A program made the translations under genes and the position numbers. The notes under the pieces were generated by a model that had not been told where the DNA came from, ran no database searches, and saw only the letters and a list, made by a program, of their open reading frames with translations. This document shows, piece by piece, positions 1 through 4,809 of a DNA stretch of 14,035 nt. The DNA comes from DATNBT01 sp964579765 (GTDB lineage: Bacteria; Acidobacteriota; Vicinamibacteria; Vicinamibacterales; CAVVIG01), in the NCBI GenBank assembly GCA_964579765.1, contig CAZOIK010000149.1:1-14035 (forward strand), read 5' to 3'. The stretch's first letter is position 1. Every line of letters starts with the position of its first letter.

Positions 1-273
1 AAGGCTGGTGATGGTGCCGCAGGAATTGCACTCGAGTTCCTCAACATGATCCGAGCGCGACGCCGCCAACGTGTCGTGGCTGCCACACGCGGGACACTCG
101 AAGAACTCGAACGTGCCGTCTGGCTCCGGTCCGCGGCATCCAGCCGAACACCAATAGGCGTGCCGGCGTCGCACGTCGGCCTCTGCAATCGCAACATCGT
201 GATTGCCCATGCATACCAGAGCGCTGCCGCAGTGGGGGCAACGCGGCGGAGCCAGCCCCTCTTGTTCGTTCAC
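1..273 (-). CDS. Cysteine-rich zinc-ribbon protein, partial (3' end outside window)
   Basis: Reading leftward from a GTG at 273 gives an open frame of 91 codons that runs off the window. It carries four Cys pairs or near-pairs: CPHC (residues 12-15), CSAGC near residues 45-49, CPAC near 62-65 and CNSC near 83-86. That is the pattern of one or two zinc ribbons, probably structural Zn sites in a small cytoplasmic protein. An in-frame GTG at 279 is an equally possible start; neither has a strong Shine-Dalgarno, and the upstream small gene stops at 281-283, so translation is probably coupled. It is the last visible gene of the leftward stress operon. The Cys spacing is seen directly; zinc binding is inferred; no specific function can be assigned. 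A purely ATG-based call would miss the N-terminus. Confidence 0.7.
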   Translation of the reverse strand, partial: MNEQEGLAPPRCPHCGSALVCMGNHDVAIAEADVRRRHAYWCSAGCRGPEPDGTFEFFECPACGSHDTLAASRSDHVEELECNSCGTITSL

Positions 274-280
274 GAGCACT

Positions 281-457
281 TCACTTCGCCGGCGACTTGC
301 CGCGGCGAACCGGTTCCGGCGCCGCGATCGGCTGCGTTTGTGTAGAGATCCTCGCGGTCCGTCGCCTGCGAGTCTCGCGCAGGTGCGGCGCCGCTTTGAT
401 CTGATCCGGCGCAAGACGTGGTGACGCATGGACGAACTTTGCCTCACGTCGCTTCAT
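281..457 (-). CDS. Small basic protein, 58 aa, unknown function
   Basis: The ATG at 457 is preceded by a very good Shine-Dalgarno (GGAGG, seven bases before the start). The frame gives 58 residues rich in Arg, Lys and Pro, with no hydrophobic segment and no Cys. It lies in the same direction as its neighbours, 39 bases after the BON gene, and its TGA falls one to seven bases before the possible GTG starts of the zinc-ribbon gene. That spacing is typical of a translationally coupled operon member. I do not recognise a family. The composition suggests a nucleic-acid- or ribosome-associated or disordered peptide, but that is only a guess. A longer version starting at 490 has no ribosome binding site and is less likely. 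Confidence 0.5.
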   Translation of the reverse strand: MKRREAKFVHASPRLAPDQIKAAPHLRETRRRRTARISTQTQPIAAPEPVRRGKSPAK

Positions 458-496
458 CCGGTACCCTCCACATGTTTTCGCCGCTCGCAACCGCCA

Positions 497-1156
497 CTAC
501 GGCATGATCGACAGGCGGTCCTCCACCTGCGACACCCCAGGCGCCGCCCATGCGGCGCGCTTCGCTTCCTCCCGTTCGGCCCACGACCGAACACGACCGG
601 TCAATGTGACCTTCCCGTCCGCCGCCGTCACGGTGATGCGTCGCGCATCGATTTCGGCGCTGCGCCTGAAGGCGGTCTCGATCTGGGCCGAAACGTCGCC
701 CGTTTTCACCGGCGCCACGGGCGCCTGCAGCAGAATGCAGTTCGACACCCCTCTGACGCCGGTCAGGTCGCGCACCGCCCGCTCAGCCGCCGCACGCTGG
801 TAGTAGTAGTCGAGGGTACCGGTCAACGTGATCCACCCGCTGTCCACCGTTGCCGTCACCCGGCCGTCGGGGACGACGGTGTTCCAGGCGAGCGCTGCAG
901 CGGCAGCCTGTGCGATCTCCGTGTCGGTCCGCTCGTATCGGGAGATCAGACGGACGATCAGATCGTTGGCGACGGCCTTCACGCCATACACGCGTTCGGT
1001 CGTCCGCTCCGCATTGACCTTTTCCGTGTACGAACCAACCGTCCCGCGCAACGTGACGACGCCCTCGTCAACAGAGACCCCAATATCATGCGCATTGATG
1101 CTGGGTTCCCAGTCGATCGCATTCTCCACATGTTGCCGGAGTTCTTGATCGGTCAT
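497..1156 (-). CDS. Triple BON-domain protein (OsmY-like)
   Basis: The 219-residue product is three consecutive BON domains: about residues 2-70, 78-146 and 154-219. Each has the family pattern of an N-terminal helix, a VxVxxGxVTLxGxV strand-turn-strand (for example around 27-40, 101-114 and 174-188), a helix rich in Ala/Glu/Arg and a closing GV-x-x-V strand. BON domains bind phospholipid or envelope surfaces, and E. coli OsmY is an osmotic-stress periplasmic member. No signal peptide is visible here, so this copy may be cytoplasmic or membrane-peripheral. The ATG at 1156, 14 bases after the preceding gene and behind a GTGAGG stretch, is chosen because residues upstream in frame lack domain character and overlap that gene. 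Its stress-linked family fits the Hsp20 and DegP neighbours. Confidence 0.85.
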   Translation of the reverse strand: MTDQELRQHVENAIDWEPSINAHDIGVSVDEGVVTLRGTVGSYTEKVNAERTTERVYGVKAVANDLIVRLISRYERTDTEIAQAAAAALAWNTVVPDGRVTATVDSGWITLTGTLDYYYQRAAAERAVRDLTGVRGVSNCILLQAPVAPVKTGDVSAQIETAFRRSAEIDARRITVTAADGKVTLTGRVRSWAEREEAKRAAWAAPGVSQVEDRLSIMP

Positions 1157-1170
1157 GGCCTCACTCGTCG

Positions 1171-2307
1171 CTAATGAAAGAATCCGTTCCGTTGTTCCAC
1201 CAACTCGGCGTGACCCATGAGAATCAGGCGCTCGCGCAGCTCTTCCATCTGCGCTCTCTCTGCACGAATGTTGTCCGTGAGCGCTGCCAGCTGCTCGATC
1301 GACGGCAGCGGATGACTGGGGACGATGTCCCACTCGCTAGGATTCTCGAGACTCTTGTCAGGCAACCCGATCACCATGTGCCCCGGACGCATCGACAGCC
1401 CCTGCGCGAGACGTTCCAAGCGCTCGGCGAACTCGCTTGCCTCGTCCACGAGGCTGTCCAGTCGATTCGTCGCGTCGCGATACCGAGCGACCACACGATC
1501 GAGATCGCGCTCTTCCTGCGGTTCCTCAATCACGCCTGCGACGTTCCGAGCACTCCGAATCATCGATGGCGTGTCAGTATGCGTGGCAGCGAGCGTACGA
1601 ACTTGCACGCCGACCCACGGTCGCTTGTCCTCACGTCCTTGAACTTCGCGCCGCTCCACCCTTGCGAACCAAACGACACCGAGGATGACGCCCGACCAGA
1701 ACACCCACAGCGGAAACCGCTCCGGCAGCCGATGATCGATCACCGCGTTCGAGCCAGCTAGAAATGCCGCAAGAGTGAGGCCCGCCGCAGCGAGCAGCAC
1801 GCCGATGTCCGTCCACCGATACTGTCGCGTACGATTCGCCGTCCAGAAGAGATACGTGCCGCCGATCATGAAGAGCGATGCGATGGTGATAGGTGCCCAG
1901 ATCGGCGCCACCCATGGCGATGGAATCAGGAAGAGGATGTCCCACGTGCCGAGGGCCTCTGGCCAACCCGAGACGAGCCGTAACCCGGCGTAGTAGGTGA
2001 TATCCCAGATCCCAAAGGCCAGAACAAACGCGCCGATCCGATCGGCGATCCGTCGGCCGGCCAACCAAGCCACAGTACCGAGCAAGACCAACGTGCAGGC
2101 TTCGCGCGCCATCTCCAATGACACCAGCGTGGCCGGCAGCGAGACTAGCGACACCTGGAAATTCGGAACGTAGCTGGTCGTCTGGAGCGCGCGCTCCCGC
2201 ATCGCGATCTCGCGCAGAAAGGCAACGACGGATGCCTCGATCCAGCCGAACGCGAGCGCACACAGCCAGAGGCTCGTGTACGCCCCACCGCGCGCGCGGT
2301 TTGTCAT
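1171..2307 (-). CDS. Polytopic membrane protein with cytoplasmic coiled-coil tail
   Basis: The 378-residue product has two parts. Residues about 10-215 contain roughly six hydrophobic segments (near 10-32, 63-84, 92-110, 122-155, 165-186 and 197-215), with conserved-looking motifs such as GWIEASVVAFLRE, WDITYYAGL and WDILFLIPSPWVAPIWAP. This resembles a widespread uncharacterised membrane family of about 200 residues. Residues about 217-378 are soluble and charged, with heptad-like helices around 265-305 and 335-372. The start at 2307 is preferred because a G-run lies about eight bases upstream; an ATG at 2316 sits directly against that run. The gene lies 56 bases after hsp20 and 14 before the BON gene, so it is an operon member. 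Function is unknown; a membrane sensor or scaffold role is inference only. Confidence 0.8.
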   Translation of the reverse strand: MTNRARGGAYTSLWLCALAFGWIEASVVAFLREIAMRERALQTTSYVPNFQVSLVSLPATLVSLEMAREACTLVLLGTVAWLAGRRIADRIGAFVLAFGIWDITYYAGLRLVSGWPEALGTWDILFLIPSPWVAPIWAPITIASLFMIGGTYLFWTANRTRQYRWTDIGVLLAAAGLTLAAFLAGSNAVIDHRLPERFPLWVFWSGVILGVVWFARVERREVQGREDKRPWVGVQVRTLAATHTDTPSMIRSARNVAGVIEEPQEERDLDRVVARYRDATNRLDSLVDEASEFAERLERLAQGLSMRPGHMVIGLPDKSLENPSEWDIVPSHPLPSIEQLAALTDNIRAERAQMEELRERLILMGHAELVEQRNGFFH

Positions 2308-2363
2308 GTCAACCATCCCCCCCGCATAAACGCGTCGATCGCAAGACTCCCGACGCTGTTCCG

Positions 2364-2678
2364 TCACGCAGCCTTGATCTCGACCTTCTTCGCCTCGGCT
2401 GCTTTCGCGATTGCCGCCGTCACGTGCAGCATGCCGTTCCTGAGTTCCGCTTTGGCGCTCTCCGGATCGATCTTCTCCGGGAAGTGGATCGACCGAACGA
2501 TCTTCCCTGGTCCGAATTCGCACAGATGGATGGTGGCCTCCGCGGCGTGTTCGTGTGGTATGTCGACCTTGATCAACACGTCCTCAGGCGTAATCTGAAC
2601 ATCCAGGTGTTTGGCCTCAACGCCTGGAAGCGCAGCCAACACTTCGAAATGGTTGTCTGCAATGTGGCCTACTCTCAT
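2364..2678 (-). CDS. Small heat shock protein, Hsp20/alpha-crystallin family
   Basis: This 104-residue protein is almost only an alpha-crystallin domain. It shows the usual ALPGVEAKHLDVQI stretch (residues about 15-28), a strand pairing VLIKVDI, the FPEKIDPESAKAELRNGMLHV stretch (about 67-87) that carries the family A-x-x-x-N-G-x-L signature, and a final Lys-rich strand. Family members are ATP-independent holdases for unfolding proteins. Typical members run about 140-160 residues, so the N-terminal oligomerisation arm and the IxI tail are missing or minimal. The ATG at 2678 has an AAGGAG Shine-Dalgarno nine to ten bases upstream. It is the first gene of the leftward operon and is divergent from the degP-like gene, consistent with heat or envelope-stress control. 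Confidence 0.9.
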   Translation of the reverse strand: MRVGHIADNHFEVLAALPGVEAKHLDVQITPEDVLIKVDIPHEHAAEATIHLCEFGPGKIVRSIHFPEKIDPESAKAELRNGMLHVTAAIAKAAEAKKVEIKAA

Positions 2679-3001
2679 CGTCCGGTTCTCCTTGCGAAAT
2701 TCGAAGCGTCGCCTTCACGCCTCCGGGTGCATCGCTGGCGCGTAGCGGCGCTCTCCCAGAACGGCAACTTCTTGGAGAAGAGACGAGCATCTGCCGTGCC
2801 ATCCGAATTCTGAGCGACAGCGATTGCGACCGTCTTCGAGCCTGAGAAGATCCTGCCGCTCCTTCGTCAAAGCTGCCGGATTTCCGTCAACCTCAACGAA
2901 GCGCCGCCTCAAAGCAACAGATGGAAAGGCCCTTCGTTAACAGGCATGAACTCTGCTCCGATCATCTGGCGACTGGATCCACGTTCTTCAGAGAGGTCGC
3001 C
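2679..3001. other. Divergent control region between hsp20 and the DegP-like gene (no confident gene)
   Basis: The 323 bases hold no frame I would call a gene. A 65-codon leftward frame (2715-2912) exists but starts with TTG without a Shine-Dalgarno and shows no domain. A candidate promoter for the protease is at 2937-2965. I saw no convincing sigma-32 (CTTGAAA/CCCCAT-type), sigma-E or CIRCE inverted-repeat sequence for the hsp20 side, so its regulation cannot be read from the sequence. Confidence 0.5.
2937..2965 (+). promoter_or_regulatory. Candidate sigma-70-type promoter for the DegP-like gene
   Basis: TTAACA (2937-2942, five of six matches to TTGACA) is followed after exactly 17 bases by GATCAT (2960-2965, four of six matches to TATAAT). 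This would give a leader of about 30 bases before the ATG at 3002, which carries its own GAGG Shine-Dalgarno. It is a consensus match only; no start-site data exist. Confidence 0.35.
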
Positions 3002-4477
3002 ATGCGCATCGGAATGCGGTACTCGCTGATTCTCCTGACACTCATCATCGGCATTTCGTTCGGGGTCGTGGTGGCATCACGGGTCGGAATCGCGCCCCCC
3101 TCGACCGCCACGCCACGAACCGGACCTGCAATCACGGTCCAAGGATCTGCAGGCATCCCGATGGACACGAGCCTTTTCCGGAACATCGCGCAACGCGAAA
3201 ACCCGGCGGTGGTTTCGGTGACAACGCGATCACGCGTGCGAGGTCATGACGTCGAGGAGGATCTGTTCCGGTGGTTCTTTGGCGAAGAATCGGCGCCGCG
3301 CGAGCGCGTTCAGCGGGCGCTCGGATCGGGCTTTCTGATCAGCCACACGGGCGAGATTCTCACGAACAACCACGTCGTGGAGGGCGCTGAAGCCATCGAC
3401 GTCAGCCTGTTTGGCGACGAGACCAAGATCTATCGGGCCACCATCGTGGGCCGCGATCCGCTCACCGACAGCGCGCTCATCACGCTGCAACAGCCGCCGC
3501 CGAATCTGCCGGCAGCGACCCTCGGTGATTCGGGCGCCCTCGAACCAGGCGATTGGGTGATGGCGATCGGCAATCCGTTCCAGTTGGGACATACGGTGAC
3601 CGTTGGCGTCGTCAGTTATCAGGGCCGGCCGTTCCAGGTGCAGCAGGGCCGCTGGCAGAACATGATCCAGACCGATGCCTCGATCAATCCGGGCAATTCC
3701 GGCGGGCCGCTGATCAACGTGCGGGGCGAGGTCGTCGGCATCAACGCCGCCATCCTCGGCGGCGCGACGAATGGGAACGTCGGGATCGGATTCGCGATCC
3801 CCATCGACAGCGTCAAGACGCTGCTGCCCCAATTGCGGAAGGGGAAAGTGGTCCGCGGCCGGCTCGGCATTCAGCTTCGTAACGCCCCGATCGCGGCGGA
3901 TGAAGCCAAGGCGTTGGGAGTGCCGGCCGCACACGGATTGATTGTGATCGCCGTAGAACCTGATTCCCCAGCATCGCGTGGCGGCTTGAAAGCCGGCGAC
4001 GTCATCGTCGGGTTCAACGACAAGCCCGTGCCCAGTGCCGACGAGCTCGTCTCACAAGTGTCCGCGACCGCCCCCGAGACGCGCGTCACCGTGACATACG
4101 TCCATGACGGACAACAACGCACGCAAGCCCTGACTATCGAGGAGCTGCAGGTCGAGTCAGAGCGCCCATCACAGGCAGCGGCGGAACACCCGACTGATCT
4201 TGGCTTGATGCTTGAGGACATTACGCCGGCACTGGCGTCTCACCTCCGCTTGCCGGCTGGTCTTGATGGCGCGGTCGTGATGGGGGTGGCGAGCGACAGC
4301 CCCGCCGACCGGGCAGGCCTGCGCCCCGGCGACATCGTGACGACCATCAGCCGCCGTGCTGTCCACGGCGCCGCCGATGCGAGACGAGCGCTTGGAGGCG
4401 CCGCAGCCGGCGAACCGATCTTCCTGCTCGTGTGGCGGCGAGGTGTCGAGCTGTTTCTCCAAATCCGGAAGGACTAG
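3002..4477 (+). CDS. DegP/HtrA-type periplasmic serine protease with two PDZ domains
   Basis: This 491-residue protein opens with a basic stretch and a hydrophobic segment (about 7-27), a signal anchor or signal peptide directing it to the periplasm. The trypsin-like domain (about 57-275) contains the triad H124 (in TNNHVVEG), D156 (in DPLTDSAL) and S233 (in NPGNSGGPL). PDZ1 spans about 283-380 and PDZ2 about 397-488, the latter with SPADRAGLRPGD. HtrA proteases refold or degrade misfolded envelope proteins. The ATG at 3002 is chosen over an in-frame ATG at 2921 because GAGG lies five bases before it and the signal sequence begins there. It is divergent from hsp20. The stop codon abuts a tRNA 3' remnant. 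Family assignment is secure; the specific paralogue (DegP, DegQ or MucD) is not. Confidence 0.95.
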   Translation: MRIGMRYSLILLTLIIGISFGVVVASRVGIAPPSTATPRTGPAITVQGSAGIPMDTSLFRNIAQRENPAVVSVTTRSRVRGHDVEEDLFRWFFGEESAPRERVQRALGSGFLISHTGEILTNNHVVEGAEAIDVSLFGDETKIYRATIVGRDPLTDSALITLQQPPPNLPAATLGDSGALEPGDWVMAIGNPFQLGHTVTVGVVSYQGRPFQVQQGRWQNMIQTDASINPGNSGGPLINVRGEVVGINAAILGGATNGNVGIGFAIPIDSVKTLLPQLRKGKVVRGRLGIQLRNAPIAADEAKALGVPAAHGLIVIAVEPDSPASRGGLKAGDVIVGFNDKPVPSADELVSQVSATAPETRVTVTYVHDGQQRTQALTIEELQVESERPSQAAAEHPTDLGLMLEDITPALASHLRLPAGLDGAVVMGVASDSPADRAGLRPGDIVTTISRRAVHGAADARRALGGAAAGEPIFLLVWRRGVELFLQIRKD

Positions 4478-4479
4478 GA

Positions 4480-4524
4480 GTGGTGGCTGCACGACCCGGG
4501 TTCGATCCCCGGGGGGCCCACCAC
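4480..4524 (+). pseudogene. tRNA 3'-end remnant (T arm, acceptor strand, CCA)
   Basis: Bases 4496-4512 form a perfect T arm: stem CCGGG, seven-base loop TTCGATC, stem CCCGG. This is followed by a seven-base acceptor strand GGGGCCC (4513-4519), discriminator A (4520) and encoded CCA (4521-4523). No matching 5' acceptor strand (GGGCCCC-like), D arm or anticodon arm exists upstream, where the protease coding sequence ends at 4477. The flank GTGGTGG (4480-4486) can pair with CCACCAC (4518-4524), so the transcript could also fold as one long hairpin. The amino-acid identity cannot be read. Such 3' fragments are commonly left where integrative elements recombine into tRNA genes. Confidence 0.7.
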
Positions 4525-4639
4525 GCTTCTCGATCGAACACGCTGCGCGTGGTGCCCGTTCAGATGACGCTCGTACAACCTCTGTGCAAACCGGTGAAAC
4601 CTCAATAAAGACGCCGCTTCATCGAGCGCGGAGGACTGC

Positions 4640-4673
4640 TTTTCCACAAGATTTCCACAGCCGGTGCGGAAAA
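4640..4673. repeat. DnaA-box-like repeat cluster
   Basis: TTTTCCACA (4640-4648) fits the relaxed DnaA box TTWTNCACA. ATTTCCACA (4651-4659) follows 11 bases later, one helical turn on the same face, with one mismatch. TGCGGAAAA (4665-4673) is the inverted form with one mismatch. The arrangement is seen directly. Binding by DnaA, or by another repressor, is inference; no origin genes are nearby. Confidence 0.35.
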
Positions 4674-4722
4674 CGCGCGCGGCGCTCATAACAGCTTGCG
4701 ACATCACTGCTTCGACATCGCT

Positions 4723-4753
4723 GATCACGGTACCGTGATCGGTCGTACGACCG
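4723..4753. repeat. Two abutting perfect palindromes
   Basis: An 18-base perfect palindrome GATCACGGTACCGTGATC (4723-4740) runs directly into a second one, CGGTCGTACGACCG (4740-4753), sharing one base. Each could be a dimer-binding operator or form a cruciform. The second is followed by a T run and may act as a terminator stem. Confidence 0.6.
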
Positions 4754-4758
4754 TTTTT
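4740..4758 (+). terminator. Possible intrinsic terminator, rightward
   Basis: CGGTC-GTAC-GACCG forms a five-base-pair GC-rich stem with a four-base loop, immediately followed by TTTTT (4754-4758). It would stop rightward transcripts, including read-through from the protease gene that ends about 260 bases upstream. The stem is short, so strength is uncertain; A-tracts before it in the leftward sense may also matter. Confidence 0.4.
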
Positions 4759-4809
4759 GCACAGGATGAGCTCAAGATTCTGGTGCGTACCCAACTGCGG
4801 CGAACACGC

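Larger units (their letters stand above)
4478..4809. other. Non-coding interval with tRNA remnant, repeats and palindromes
   Basis: No frame in these 332 bases looks coding. A leftward frame (4474-4794) ends in a GPPGIEPG-type string, a familiar artefact of translating the reverse strand of a tRNA 3' end. The interval holds, left to right: the tRNA remnant, DnaA-box-like repeats, an imperfect 11-base direct repeat (4699-4709 and 4713-4723, one mismatch), two abutting palindromes and a T-tailed hairpin. Confidence 0.6.

Noticed and set aside
428..1174. 248-codon plus-strand frame opposite the BON gene, and similar frames over the membrane and GAF kinase genes
   Set aside because: Shadows of leftward genes with strong domain evidence; composition is Arg/His/Pro-rich and no ribosome binding sites are present.
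2715..2912. 65-codon minus-strand frame between hsp20 and the protease gene
   Set aside because: TTG start without a Shine-Dalgarno, no recognisable domain, and it occupies the divergent control region.
4474..4794. 106-codon minus-strand frame ending in GPPGIEPG-type residues
   Set aside because: This string is a known artefact of translating the reverse strand of a tRNA 3' end; it supports the tRNA remnant and not a protein.
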